DNA of 64,000 nucleotides from Mesorhizobium sp. ZC-5 (GCF_025753855.1 NZ_JAOWPT010000002.1:558001-622000), one strand, 5' to 3'. Counted from the stretch's first letter, positions 17,998 to 26,756 are shown. A program made the numbers and translations. The notes: generated by a model not told the origin, from the letters alone.

Positions 17998-18918
17998 TCA
18001 GGTTCCGTGTTGAGAGCGCGAGCTCCCCTCTAGCTCGGAAAGCGCCGGCCTGAGTTTCTGGCCGGCGCGTTCGAGTAGTCCCTTGGCGGCTTTGCGGTCG
18101 CCGGCGCCGGCGGCGAGAAGCACCGCCGTCTTCACGGAGCCCCCTGCCTTGTCGAGCCATTCGGCGGCGGCTTGCTGGTCGCAGCCGCTGACCGCCACGA
18201 CGATGCGCGCGGCGCGGTCCTTGAGCTTCAGATTGTCGGCGTGAAGGTTGACCATGTAGCCGTCATGCACGTGACCGAGTTGGATCGCCATCAGCGTCGA
18301 CAGCATGTTGAGGGCGATCTTCTGAGCCGTACCGGCGCCCATGCGGGTCGAGCCGGCGATCAGTTCCGGCGGCGTCGCCAGCACGATGCCGGCGTCGGCA
18401 AGCTTGATGATCGGCGTATCGGGATTGTTGGCGATGGCGATGGTCTTGAGCTTGCGGGCTTGCGCCTGCTCCAGCGCGGCGACGGCATAGGGCGTCGAGC
18501 CGCTGGCCGACAGCGCGATCAGGCAATCGCCTTCCGAGAGGCCCGCATCGGCGACGTCGCGCTTCGCCTGCTCTCCATCGTCTTCTGGTGCCCCGGCGAG
18601 GTTGTTCAGCGCCTCGACGCCACCGGCCAGCAGAACCACGATGCGGTCGCGCGGGATACCGAAGGTGCCGGGCAGTTCGAGCGCATCGGCGAGCGCCATC
18701 AGGCCGGAACTGCCGGCCGCGGCGTAGGCGAGCCTGCCGCCGCTCCGCAAGGTTGCGGCGGCGATTTCAGCCGCTTCCGCAATGGAATCCACGGCGCCGA
18801 GCACGGCTCCCGCGGCCTCGATCTGGGCTTCGGCGAGAAAGCGGAGCACGGCTTCGGGCGGCTGCAAATCCAGTCCGTCGGCCTTTGGGTGCTGCTGTTC
18901 GGTCCGCTTTACGGCCAT
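17998..18918 (-). CDS. murQ: N-acetylmuramic acid 6-phosphate etherase
   Basis: 306 aa from the ATG at 18918, preceded by GGGAGG at the right distance. SIS-fold etherase: GGRLAYAAAGSSGLMALADALELPGTFG holds the sugar-phosphate site, DCLIALSASGSTPYAVAAL the second loop, and PPELIAGSTRMGAGTAQKIALNMLSTLMAIQLGHVH is the MurQ/GckR signature. It cleaves the D-lactyl ether of MurNAc-6-phosphate, giving GlcNAc-6-phosphate and D-lactate. First gene of the leftward operon, divergent from the kinase gene; NagA and the deaminase encoded rightward handle its product. Confidence 0.92.
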   Translation of the reverse strand: MAVKRTEQQHPKADGLDLQPPEAVLRFLAEAQIEAAGAVLGAVDSIAEAAEIAAATLRSGGRLAYAAAGSSGLMALADALELPGTFGIPRDRIVVLLAGGVEALNNLAGAPEDDGEQAKRDVADAGLSEGDCLIALSASGSTPYAVAALEQAQARKLKTIAIANNPDTPIIKLADAGIVLATPPELIAGSTRMGAGTAQKIALNMLSTLMAIQLGHVHDGYMVNLHADNLKLKDRAARIVVAVSGCDQQAAAEWLDKAGGSVKTAVLLAAGAGDRKAAKGLLERAGQKLRPALSELEGSSRSQHGT

Positions 18919-18939
18919 TCCATTCCTCCCGTCGAATGG

Positions 18940-18967
18940 ACAATACCAAAAAAATACCACTTGTCCA
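18940..18967 (-). promoter_or_regulatory. murQ promoter with embedded direct-repeat operator
   Basis: Reading leftward: TGGACA as -35 (18962-18967), a 16-bp spacer, and TATTGT as -10 (18940-18945). The spacer and -10 contain two TGGTATT units 11 bp apart (18942-18948 and 18953-18959 on this strand). The same arrangement occurs in the divergent kinase promoter. A repressor bound here would block RNA polymerase. The GntR protein encoded at 19992 is the obvious candidate. Confidence 0.6.
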
Positions 18968-19068
18968 GCAACGTTAACACTTTTTTGAAACCATGCACTC
19001 CGCAGACAGCAATATTCCATATTATACAGAGGGATAGGCTTTGAAAGCTGCGACCGCCAAATTAACAC

Positions 19069-19096
19069 TTGGCTATTGGTATTTTATTGGTATTAT
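19069..19096 (+). promoter_or_regulatory. Amino-sugar kinase promoter with matching direct-repeat operator
   Basis: TTGGCT as -35 (19069-19074), 16-bp spacer, TATTAT as -10 (19091-19096). Two TTGGTATT units at 19076-19083 and 19087-19094 repeat with an 11-bp period, as in the murQ promoter. The spacer is near-identical in both promoters while the rest of the 199-bp spacer is not, which argues for a shared regulator. Confidence 0.6.
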
Positions 19097-19117
19097 CCGA
19101 ACAAGAGGAGAAATCGC

Positions 19118-19990
19118 TTGGAATTCGTGCTCGGCATCGACGGCGGCGGCACCAGTTGCAGGGCCGCGCTGGCAACGGCGGACGGCGCCGTGCTCGGTCG
19201 CGCCAAGAGCGGTGCTGCCAACATCCGCACCGACCTCACCGGCGCGCGCAGCAATATCGTCGAGGCGGCGCGGCTGGCCTTTATAAATGCCGGCAGGGAT
19301 CCCGACCTCATCCCGCAAGCCGCTGCCGTGCTCGGCCTCGCCGGCGCCAATGTCGGCACCTACCGGCAGCAGCTTGAGGCGATCCTGCCGTTTGCCGCGA
19401 GCCGCGTCGAAACCGATGCCGAGATCGCGCTTGAAGGCGCGGTCGGTTCCGGTGATGGCGCCATGGCGATCCTCGGCACCGGCACCGCCTACATGGCGCG
19501 CAGGGACGGCAAGGCGCGCGCGATCGGCGGCTGGGGTTTCCAGGTCGGCGACCAGGGCAGCGGCGCGCGCATCGGCCGCGACCTGCTCGAGCAGACCTTG
19601 CTTGCCCATGACGGCATCCGGGCGCCCTCGCCGCTGACCGACGAGATGCTGTCGGTGTTCCGCGACAATCCCGAAGGCGTGGTGGAATTCACCACCAGCG
19701 CCAAGCCGGGCGATTTCGGCGGCTTCGCCCCGAAAGTCTTCGAACACGCCGCCAAGGGCGACATCGTCGCCATCTGGATCGTCGACAAGGCGGTGGCCGA
19801 TGTCGAGGCCTCGCTCAATGTGCTCGACCTACGCGACGGCGATCCGCTGTGCCTGCTCGGCGGTCTGGCGCCGCTCTACGCGCCGCTGCTTTCAGCGCGC
19901 CATCGCGCCTTGCTGAAGCAGCCGCTCGACGATGCCCTCGGTGGCGCCGTGGCGATGGCGGCGCGGTATTTCGGCAAGGGGAGCGGCTGA
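19118..19990 (+). CDS. BadF/BadG-type amino-sugar kinase (N-acetylglucosamine/MurNAc kinase-like)
   Basis: 290 aa with a TTG start at 19118; AAGAGGAG 7 nt upstream fixes it. An ASKHA ATPase fold: phosphate-1 LGIDGGGTSCRAALA, then GLAGANVGTYRQQL, GTGTAYMARRDG and GGWGFQVGDQGSGARIGRDLL, which carries the family's sugar-contact loop, and LLGGLAPLYAPLL near the end. Members phosphorylate N-acetylglucosamine, glucosamine or N-acetylmuramate with ATP. Beside murQ and nagA it supplies the phosphorylated intermediates because ABC import delivers unphosphorylated sugar. Which sugar it prefers cannot be read from sequence. Confidence 0.85.
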   Translation: MEFVLGIDGGGTSCRAALATADGAVLGRAKSGAANIRTDLTGARSNIVEAARLAFINAGRDPDLIPQAAAVLGLAGANVGTYRQQLEAILPFAASRVETDAEIALEGAVGSGDGAMAILGTGTAYMARRDGKARAIGGWGFQVGDQGSGARIGRDLLEQTLLAHDGIRAPSPLTDEMLSVFRDNPEGVVEFTTSAKPGDFGGFAPKVFEHAAKGDIVAIWIVDKAVADVEASLNVLDLRDGDPLCLLGGLAPLYAPLLSARHRALLKQPLDDALGGAVAMAARYFGKGSG

Positions 19991-19991
19991 C

Positions 19992-20777
19992 ATGGTCGAG
20001 CTCGCCGACCGGATCTTCGCGACGGTCAAGGATAACGGCCAGCGGGGCGCGCCGCTCTATCTGCGGCTGAAGAAGACCATCGAGGACGCGGTGCAGCGCG
20101 GCATTATCGGCCCCGGCGACGCGCTGCCCTCGGAACGCGATATTGCCATCAAGGCCGACATCTCGCGGGTAACCGTGCGCAAGGCGGTGCAGGACTTGGT
20201 CAAGGGTGGCGTGCTGATCCAGCGTCACGGCTCCGGCACCTTCGTGGCGCCGCGCGTCGATCGCGTCGAGCAGTCGCTGTCGCGGCTGACCTCCTTCACC
20301 GAGGACATGGCGCGCCGCGGCATGGCGGCGCGATCCGAGTGGCTCGACCGCGGCATCTATCCGCCGTCGCCCGACGAGATGATGGTGCTCGGTTTGTCGG
20401 CAAAGGAACTGGTGGCGCGGGTATCGCGGTTGCGTATCGCCGACGGTACGCCGCTGGCGATCGAGCGGGCGTCGCTGCCGACGGCAGCACTCCCCGACCC
20501 CGAGGCCGTCACCTCGTCGCTCTATCTCGAGCTGGAGAAGACCGGCAACCGTCCGGTTCGCGCCGTGCAGCGCATCTCCGCGGCCAACCTCGGCGAAGCC
20601 GATGCGCGGCTGCTCGACGTACCGGCCGGCTCGGCAAGCCTGCGCATCGAGCGCATTTCCTATCTCGCCACCGGCCGCGTCATCGAATTCACCCGCTCCA
20701 TCTACCGGGGCGACGCCTATGATTTTGTCGCAGAACTGCGGTTGGGCGGCAGCGAAACAACCGGAGACAGCCAGTGA
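19992..20777 (+). CDS. GntR-family regulator, HutC/UTRA type
   Basis: 261 aa from the ATG one base after the kinase stop. N-terminal winged helix: PLYLRLKKTIEDAVQRG, then ALPSERDIAIKADISRVTVRKAV and LIQRHGSGTFV. The UTRA effector domain spans about residues 95-255 (SRLTSFTEDMARRGM, LRIADGTPLAIERASL, YDFVAELR). HutC-type proteins of amino-sugar clusters (NagR/DasR/YvoA) sense GlcN-6-P or GlcNAc-6-P. It most likely represses both divergent promoters through the TGGTATT direct repeats. Confidence 0.9.
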   Translation: MVELADRIFATVKDNGQRGAPLYLRLKKTIEDAVQRGIIGPGDALPSERDIAIKADISRVTVRKAVQDLVKGGVLIQRHGSGTFVAPRVDRVEQSLSRLTSFTEDMARRGMAARSEWLDRGIYPPSPDEMMVLGLSAKELVARVSRLRIADGTPLAIERASLPTAALPDPEAVTSSLYLELEKTGNRPVRAVQRISAANLGEADARLLDVPAGSASLRIERISYLATGRVIEFTRSIYRGDAYDFVAELRLGGSETTGDSQ

Positions 20778-21805
20778 CGGCGAACGCCACCCATATGATG
20801 CGGGAAATCAACGAGATTCCGGACGCGACGGCGCGGCTGCTCGATGTTTCCCAGAAATCGCTTGCCGAGGCTGGACGCGACATCCGCGCCCGCAACCCTG
20901 CCTTCCTGGTGACGGTGGCGCGTGGTTCGTCGGATCATGTCGCTTCCTTCATGAAGTATGCGGTGGAACTCACTGCCGGCATCCCGGTCGCCTCGGTCGG
21001 CCCGTCGGTCGCCTCGATCTATGGCGCGCAACTCAGGCTTGCCGGCTCCGCCTGTCTGTCCATATCGCAGTCGGGAAAGAGCCCCGACATCGTCGCCATG
21101 GCGGAGGAGGCGAAGCGCGGCGGCGCGCTGACGATTGCGCTCACCAACACGGCGGACTCGCCGCTGGCGCGCGCCTCGGACCACGCGATCGACATCGCCG
21201 CCGGTGTCGAAAAAAGCGTCGCGGCGACCAAGACCTTCGTCAATTCCGCTGTCGCAGGCCTGGCGCTGCTGGCGCACTGCACCGACGATCAGGCGCTGCT
21301 CGCGGCACTTGGCGAACTGCCGCAGCATTTCCGCAAGGCGATCGGCTGCGACTGGATGCAGCTCGCCGGCGCGCTGGAGGACGCAAGCTCGCTGTTCATC
21401 CTCGGCCGTGGCCCGTCCTTTGCCATCGCCAACGAGGCCGCACTCAAGTTCAAGGAAACCTGCGGCATGCATGCCGAAGCCTACAGCGCCGCCGAAGTGA
21501 TGCACGGACCGCTGGCGCTGGTGACGCCTGGATTCCCGGTGCTGGCGCTCGCCGCCCGCGACCGTTCTGAACCGTCGATGGCCGAGACCGCCGAGGCGCT
21601 CGGCGAAAAACAGGCGGCGGTTTTTATCACCAGCGACAAGGCCGCGAAGGCGACGCGGCTGCCTTTTGCCGCCACCGGCCACCCGCTCACCGATCCGCTG
21701 GCGCTGATCGTGTCGTTCTACGCTTTCGTCGAGGCCTTCGCCCGCCACCGGGGCCTCAACCCGGACGAGCCCCGGAATCTCAAGAAGGTGACGGAGACCG
21801 TATGA
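20774..21805 (+). CDS. SIS-domain glucosamine-6-phosphate deaminase (NagB-II/AgaS-like)
   Basis: 343 aa, GTG start at 20774 overlapping the regulator stop by 4 bp; an ATG 7 codons in is possible. Two SIS domains resembling the isomerase half of GlmS: VARGSSDHVASFMKYAVEL, SISQSGKSPDIVAMAEEA, VEKSVAATKTFVNSAVAG, then LGRGPSFAIANEAALKFKET and AEVMHGPLALV. The glutaminase domain of GlmS is absent, so it should run the deaminating direction: GlcN-6-P to fructose-6-P plus ammonia. Follows the kinase and regulator and overlaps nagA by 4 bp, consistent with a tightly coupled operon. Confidence 0.85.
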   Translation: MTANATHMMREINEIPDATARLLDVSQKSLAEAGRDIRARNPAFLVTVARGSSDHVASFMKYAVELTAGIPVASVGPSVASIYGAQLRLAGSACLSISQSGKSPDIVAMAEEAKRGGALTIALTNTADSPLARASDHAIDIAAGVEKSVAATKTFVNSAVAGLALLAHCTDDQALLAALGELPQHFRKAIGCDWMQLAGALEDASSLFILGRGPSFAIANEAALKFKETCGMHAEAYSAAEVMHGPLALVTPGFPVLALAARDRSEPSMAETAEALGEKQAAVFITSDKAAKATRLPFAATGHPLTDPLALIVSFYAFVEAFARHRGLNPDEPRNLKKVTETV

Positions 21806-22959
21806 GCGATCTGACCGCCTTTTCCGGGGCGCGCATCTTCGACGGCGAGACCTGGCATGAAGACGCCGCGCTCATCGCGCGAGGCGACACGGTCGAAGCC
21901 ATTGCCTCCCTGCCTGCCGGCGCGCAAGCGGTTGAACTCGACGGCGGCATGCTCGTGCCGGGCTTTGTCGACCTGCAGGTCAATGGCGGCGGCGGCGTCA
22001 TGCTGAACGACCGCCAGGACGTCGAGACCATCCGCACGATCTGCGCCGCCCACGCACCATTTGGCACCACCGCGCTTCTGCCGACGCTGATCACCGATAC
22101 GCGCGAGATCACCGCTGCCACCGTCGAGGCCGGGGCGCAGGCGGCGCGTGAGCATGTGCCCGGCTTTCTCGGCCTGCATCTCGAAGGGCCGCATCTGTCG
22201 ATCGCCCGCAAGGGCGCCCACGATCCTGCGCTGATCCGCCCGATGAGCGATGCCGACGAAGCCGCGCTGATCGCCGCGCATGAAAAGGTGCCGCACCTTC
22301 TGACCACCGTGGCGCCGGAATCGGTGACGCCGGAACGTATCGCGCGGCTGGTGGCGGCAGGCATCGTCGTCAGCCTCGGCCATTCCGACACGACCTACAC
22401 GTCCGCCGCCGGCGCCGCCAGGGCAGGCGCCTCCATGGTCACGCATCTGTTCAACGCGATGAGCCAGATCGGCAACCGCGAGCCCGGCCTTGTCGGCGCA
22501 GCCATCGACACCGGCACGCTTTATGCCGGACTGATCGCCGATGGCATTCATGTCGACCCGGCGACGATCCGTATCGCCCTGCGCGGCAAGTCCGGCCCGG
22601 CGAGGATTTTCCTGGTCACCGACGCTATGGCGACGATCGGCACCGACATGCAGTCCTTCACGCTGAACGGCCGCCTGATCAAACGCGAAAACGGCAGCCT
22701 GCGGCTGGAAGACGGTACGCTGGCCGGCGCCGATCTCGACATGATCTCGGCCGTCCGCTTCATGCATCGGACGATCGGTATCCCCCTCGATGAAGCACTG
22801 CGCATGGCTTCGCTCTATCCGGCCCAGGCAATGGGTGTCGGCAGCCGCCACGGGCGGCTGGGAAAAGGGTCCGCCGCGAACTTCGTGCACCTCTCCAGCG
22901 GCCTCGAAGTCCGCGGCGTCTGGATCGATGGGCGCGGGGTCTTCGGCAAGGTTGTCTGA
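21802..22959 (+). CDS. nagA: N-acetylglucosamine-6-phosphate deacetylase
   Basis: 385 aa, ATG in an ATGA overlap with the preceding stop. Amidohydrolase barrel: PGFVDLQVNGGGGV, metal ligand Glu in LGLHLEGPHLS, His ligands in VSLGHSDTTY and VTHLFNAMSQ, and catalytic Asp in FLVTDAMATIG. It removes the acetyl group from GlcNAc-6-P, including that released by MurQ. The HDx entry motif of other amidohydrolases is replaced by DLQVNG, normal for NagA. Confidence 0.93.
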   Translation: MSDLTAFSGARIFDGETWHEDAALIARGDTVEAIASLPAGAQAVELDGGMLVPGFVDLQVNGGGGVMLNDRQDVETIRTICAAHAPFGTTALLPTLITDTREITAATVEAGAQAAREHVPGFLGLHLEGPHLSIARKGAHDPALIRPMSDADEAALIAAHEKVPHLLTTVAPESVTPERIARLVAAGIVVSLGHSDTTYTSAAGAARAGASMVTHLFNAMSQIGNREPGLVGAAIDTGTLYAGLIADGIHVDPATIRIALRGKSGPARIFLVTDAMATIGTDMQSFTLNGRLIKRENGSLRLEDGTLAGADLDMISAVRFMHRTIGIPLDEALRMASLYPAQAMGVGSRHGRLGKGSAANFVHLSSGLEVRGVWIDGRGVFGKVV

Positions 22960-23038
22960 CGGCCTGGCCCAGCCTTGCCGGCTTGAGATGAGCCACTGCC
23001 TCCGGTTAGTTTGCCGCAAGCAGCAATCAGGGGACATC

Positions 23039-24070
23039 ATGAAGACAGTATTCTCGCCGCTTCACGCCGGCCATTCCGGCCAGATGGAACTCATGGCCGG
23101 CGAGATATTGCCTGGTTTCGAGAAGCCCTCGCGCGCCGAAATCATCAAGGCGCGCGTCGAATCGGAAAAGCTCGGGCCGATCCTGCCGCCCGACGTCCAC
23201 GATCTGCAGGCGGCGAAGCGCGTCCATCGTGCCGACTACATCGACTTCCTGCCCACTGCCTGGCCGAAATGGGAAGCCGCCGGAAGAAAAGGCTCGGCCA
23301 TTCCGTACACTTGGCCGACGCGCGGCCTGCGTACCGATGTGCTGCCGCAGACGATCGACGCGCAGCTCGGTTTCTATTCCTTCGACGGCGGCGCGAGTTT
23401 CGTCAAAGGCACATGGGACGCCATCAAGTCGTCCTGCGATGTCGCGCTGACAGCGGCCGCACTGGTCAAGGCCGGCGAGCGCGCCGCCTTCGCGCTTTGC
23501 CGGCCGCCCGGCCATCATGCCGGGTCGGCCTTCATGGGCGGCTACTGCTACATCAACAACGCCGCCGTCGCCGCGCAATGGTTCCGCGACCAGGGCGCGG
23601 CTCGTGTCACCATACTCGACGTCGACTATCACCACGGCAACGGCACCCAGGAAATCTTCTACGACCGCGCCGATGTCCAGGTTATCAACCTGCACGGCGA
23701 CCCGATGACCGAATATCCGTTCTTCCTCGGCCATGCCGACGAAAGGGGCGAGGGTGCCGGCGAAGGCTTCAATCATAACTATCCGATGCCGTTCGGCACC
23801 GCATGGGAAGACTGGGGCGCAGCGCTTGAAGATGCCTGCGGCAAGCTCGCCGCCTTCGCTCCGGATGTCGTCGTCGTCTCGCTCGGCGTCGACACATTCG
23901 AGAAGGATCCGATCAGCCAGTTCAAGCTGACCTCGGAGGACTATCCGAAGATCGGCCGCCGCATCGCCAAACTCGGTCTGCCGACGCTGTTCGTCATGGA
24001 AGGCGGCTACGCGGTCGACGAGATCGGCATCAATGCCGTCGGCGTGCTGACCGGCTTCGAGGATCGTTAG
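23039..24070 (+). CDS. Histone-deacetylase-family acetylpolyamine amidohydrolase
   Basis: 343 aa from the ATG at 23039. Class II HDAC-like fold: FALCRPPGHHAGSAFMGGYCYINNAAVAA with the His pair, VTILDVDYHHGNGTQEIFY with zinc-ligand Asp and His, and VVVSLGVDTFEKDP with the second Asp ligand; MEGGYAVDEIG near the C-terminus. Length and the N-terminal HSGQMELMAGE start match acetylpolyamine amidohydrolases. It releases acetate from acetylated polyamines or other small amides. It lies 79 bp after nagA on the same strand; a role on N-acetylated wall fragments is possible but unproven. It is convergent with aglR with a 6-bp gap. Confidence 0.85.
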   Translation: MKTVFSPLHAGHSGQMELMAGEILPGFEKPSRAEIIKARVESEKLGPILPPDVHDLQAAKRVHRADYIDFLPTAWPKWEAAGRKGSAIPYTWPTRGLRTDVLPQTIDAQLGFYSFDGGASFVKGTWDAIKSSCDVALTAAALVKAGERAAFALCRPPGHHAGSAFMGGYCYINNAAVAAQWFRDQGAARVTILDVDYHHGNGTQEIFYDRADVQVINLHGDPMTEYPFFLGHADERGEGAGEGFNHNYPMPFGTAWEDWGAALEDACGKLAAFAPDVVVVSLGVDTFEKDPISQFKLTSEDYPKIGRRIAKLGLPTLFVMEGGYAVDEIGINAVGVLTGFEDR

Positions 24071-24076
24071 GTCAGG

Positions 24077-25099
24077 TCAAGCCGGCGCGCCGGCGATCGA
24101 GCCACGAACCACCAGGTCGACGGGCCATATCTCGCCGCGAGGGCCGGTTTCGAGGCCGGAGATGCGCGCCGCCAGCCGCTCGGCCACCCGCGCCCCCGCC
24201 GCCCGGATCGACGACCGGGTGGTCGATAGCGGCACCGAAAAGTTCTCGGGCTTCAGCCACGGGAAAACGTCGTCGTGGGCGATCAGCGACACATCCGCGG
24301 GCACGCTCAGCCCGAGATCGCGGATCGCGCGCACCACGCCAAGCGTCATGAAGAGGCTCGAACAGACGATCGCCGTCGGCGCCTCGTCATGCTCAAGCAG
24401 CCGTCGCGTTGCCCGATAGCCGTTCTCCTCGGTCATCGCGACGGAGATCAGCCGGTGCGCCGGCAGCTTCAGCCCGCTCGCCGCCAATGCCTTTTTCAGG
24501 CCCCGCTCGCGGTGGATGGCGAAGGTCTGGCTGTCGTCGCCGTTGATCAGCGCGACCTTGGTGTGTCCCAACTGGATCAGCAGCCGGGTCGCCTCCTGGA
24601 ACGCCGCCTCGTTGTCGATGTCGAGGAACGGATATTCGAAATCAAGCCCTTCGGTTCTGCCGTGAACGATGTAAGGTATGCCCAGATGTTCGAGCAGCGC
24701 CACCCGCCTGTCCGCCGGCCGCGGCGACGAGACATAGACCGCATCGACCTGCTTGTTGGCGACGATGCGCCGGTAGGTCGTTTCCTCCTCGTCGGCCGCC
24801 GTCGGGCTCAGCACCAGGTCGAGGTCATGGGAGCGCGCATAATCGCCAAGCCCGGACAGGAATTCGACGAAATGCGGATCCATGTCGACGCTGGCGCCGG
24901 TCGGCATCACATAGCCGATCATGCCGGCCTTGCCGGTCGCCAGCCTGCGCGCGCTCGGGTTCGGCCGGTAGCCGTGGCGCTTGGCGGCGTCCATGACGCG
25001 GCGGCGGGTTTCCTCGCTCACCTCCGGATAGCCGTTCAGCGCGCGGCTCACGGTTGTCTGCGACAGCGACAGCATGTGGGACAATTGTTTGAGGTTCAC
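24077..25099 (-). CDS. aglR: LacI-family repressor of the alpha-glucoside operon
   Basis: 340 aa with a GTG start at 25099. N-terminal LacI helix-turn-helix: KQLSHMLSLSQTTVSRALNGYPEVSEETR, hinge RPNPSARRLATGKAG, then a periplasmic-binding-like effector domain (GYVMPTGASVDMDPHFVEFLSGL, INGDDSQTFAIHRERG, SLFMTLGVVRAIRDLG). Divergent from aglEFGAK, as in Sinorhizobium meliloti. It probably binds the CCAAAGCGCTTTGG-type palindromes in the shared spacer and is released by alpha-glucosides. Confidence 0.88.
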   Translation of the reverse strand: MNLKQLSHMLSLSQTTVSRALNGYPEVSEETRRRVMDAAKRHGYRPNPSARRLATGKAGMIGYVMPTGASVDMDPHFVEFLSGLGDYARSHDLDLVLSPTAADEEETTYRRIVANKQVDAVYVSSPRPADRRVALLEHLGIPYIVHGRTEGLDFEYPFLDIDNEAAFQEATRLLIQLGHTKVALINGDDSQTFAIHRERGLKKALAASGLKLPAHRLISVAMTEENGYRATRRLLEHDEAPTAIVCSSLFMTLGVVRAIRDLGLSVPADVSLIAHDDVFPWLKPENFSVPLSTTRSSIRAAGARVAERLAARISGLETGPRGEIWPVDLVVRGSIAGAPA

Positions 25100-25112
25100 G
25101 GGGATATCGGTC

Positions 25113-25126
25113 CCAAAGCGCTTTCA
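25113..25126. promoter_or_regulatory. LacI-type operator half-match near the aglR start
   Basis: CCAAAGCGCTTTCA shares the 10-bp core AAAGCGCTTT (25115-25124) with the perfect palindrome at 25300. It lies 14 bp upstream of the aglR start codon, where binding would give autoregulation. Spacing of 187 bp between the two sites would allow DNA looping. Confidence 0.6.
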
Positions 25127-25261
25127 AAGAACGGCCAAAATCCGGGGGACGATACGCGTCCGATCCGCAAGAGAAAAGAAAAATTCCATGCTGCGCTGCC
25201 GAATAACATATTGCATTGCGTCAGAAATTTGCCGTTTAAATCGATTTATCCAACTTCCTGC

Positions 25262-25313
25262 TTGACTCTCCGCGCGTTCAATGGCGATTATGGCGGAAGC
25301 CAAAGCGCTTTGG
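25262..25313 (+). promoter_or_regulatory. aglE promoter and LacI-type operator
   Basis: TTGACT (25262-25267), 18-bp spacer, GATTAT (25286-25291), then the perfect 14-bp palindrome CCAAAGCGCTTTGG at 25300-25313, immediately past the expected start of transcription. This is the classic position for steric repression. The palindrome has the central CG of LacI/GalR-family operators. Confidence 0.7.
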
Positions 25314-25400
25314 ATTTCTTTCAAGGAAGAAGTCCTGCAGACGGCAAGGACGGGATGGAGGTCTCGTCCGCCTCATAGGATCCTACCGGGAGGAAGATCG

Positions 25401-26756
25401 ATGAAAAAGACACTGATGCTTGGAGCGGCGTTGGCCGCGCTTGCTCTTGCGACGCCCGCTTCGGCGGAACTGAAGTTCAAGCCGGGCGAGGACGCCCGCT
25501 TCCACTGGGACAATTTCGAGGAGTTGAAGAAGGTCGACCTCAAGGGCGAGACCCTGTCGATCTTCGGACCGTGGCGCGGCGAGGACGAGGCCCTGGTCCG
25601 CAGCATGCTCGACTATTTCATCGAGGCGACCGGCGTCACCATCAACTATTCCTCTTCCGAAAATTACGAACAGCAGATTGTCATCGACACGCAGGCGGGC
25701 AGCCCGCCCAACATCGCCGTGCTGCCGCAGCCCGGCCTGTTGCAGGATCTGGCCTCGAAGGGCCTGCTGACGCCGCTCGGCGACGAGACCGCCGCCTTCG
25801 TCAAGGACAATTACGGCGCCGGCCAGTCGTGGGTCGATCTCGGCACCTACAAGGACAAGGACGGCACCGCGAAGTTCTTCGCCTTCCCCTACAAGGCCGA
25901 CCTGAAGTCTCTGGTTTGGTATGTTCCGGAGAATTTCGAGGAAGCCGGCTATGAAGTGCCGAAGACCTGGGAAGAATTGCAGGCGCTGACCGACCAGATC
26001 GTCGAGGACGGCGGCGTGCCGTGGTGCATCGGGCTCGGCTCCGGCGGCGCCACCGGCTGGCCGGCGACCGACTGGGTCGAGGACATCATGCTGCGCACGG
26101 CGACGCCCGAGACCTACGACAAGTGGACCAGGAACGAGATTCCGTTCAACGACCCGGCGGTCGTCAACGCGCTCGATATCTTCGCCAAGATCGCCACCAA
26201 CGACAAATATGTCGACGGCGGCAAGGCGGCGGTCGCCGCGACCGACTTCCGCGACAGCCCCAAGGGTCTCTTCGGCATCCCGCCGAAGTGCTACCTGCAC
26301 CGCCAGGCGTCGTTCATTTCCTCGTTCTTCCCCGAGGGCACGAAGCTGGGCGAGGACGCCGACTTCTTCTACCTGCCGCCGATGGCCTCCAAGCCTGAAC
26401 TCGGCACTCCCGTCCTCGGTGCGGGCACGCTGTTCACCATCACCAAGGACTCCAAGGCCGCGCGGGAATTCATTAAATATCTCCAGATGCCGCTTGCCCA
26501 CGAGATCTGGATGGCCCAGTCCGGCCTGCTGACGCCGCTGAAGACGGCCAACCAGGAGGCCTATGCCAACGAAGCGCTGAAGAAGCAGGGCGACATCCTC
26601 GTCAACGCATCGACCTTCCGCTTCGACGGCTCCGACCTGATGCCCGGCAAGATCGGCGCCGGCGCTTTCTGGACCGGCATGATCGATCTCGTCGGCGGCA
26701 AGCCGGCAGCCGACGTGGCGGCCGACATCCAGAAGAGCTGGGACGCCATCAAGTAG
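25401..26756 (+). CDS. aglE: Alpha-glucoside ABC transporter binding protein
   Basis: 451 aa from the ATG at 25401 behind GGGAGGAAGATCG. Signal peptide MKKTLMLGAALAALALATPA ending SAE. Family 1 binding protein: TLSIFGPWRGEDEALVRSMLDYF, INYSSSENYEQQIV, PNIAVLPQPGLLQDLASKG, and CIGLGSGGATGWPATDW. The gene order lacI-SBP-MalF-MalG-glucosidase-ATPase is that of the S. meliloti agl operon for sucrose, maltose and trehalose uptake. A 141-bp spacer follows before aglF. Confidence 0.93.
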   Translation: MKKTLMLGAALAALALATPASAELKFKPGEDARFHWDNFEELKKVDLKGETLSIFGPWRGEDEALVRSMLDYFIEATGVTINYSSSENYEQQIVIDTQAGSPPNIAVLPQPGLLQDLASKGLLTPLGDETAAFVKDNYGAGQSWVDLGTYKDKDGTAKFFAFPYKADLKSLVWYVPENFEEAGYEVPKTWEELQALTDQIVEDGGVPWCIGLGSGGATGWPATDWVEDIMLRTATPETYDKWTRNEIPFNDPAVVNALDIFAKIATNDKYVDGGKAAVAATDFRDSPKGLFGIPPKCYLHRQASFISSFFPEGTKLGEDADFFYLPPMASKPELGTPVLGAGTLFTITKDSKAAREFIKYLQMPLAHEIWMAQSGLLTPLKTANQEAYANEALKKQGDILVNASTFRFDGSDLMPGKIGAGAFWTGMIDLVGGKPAADVAADIQKSWDAIK

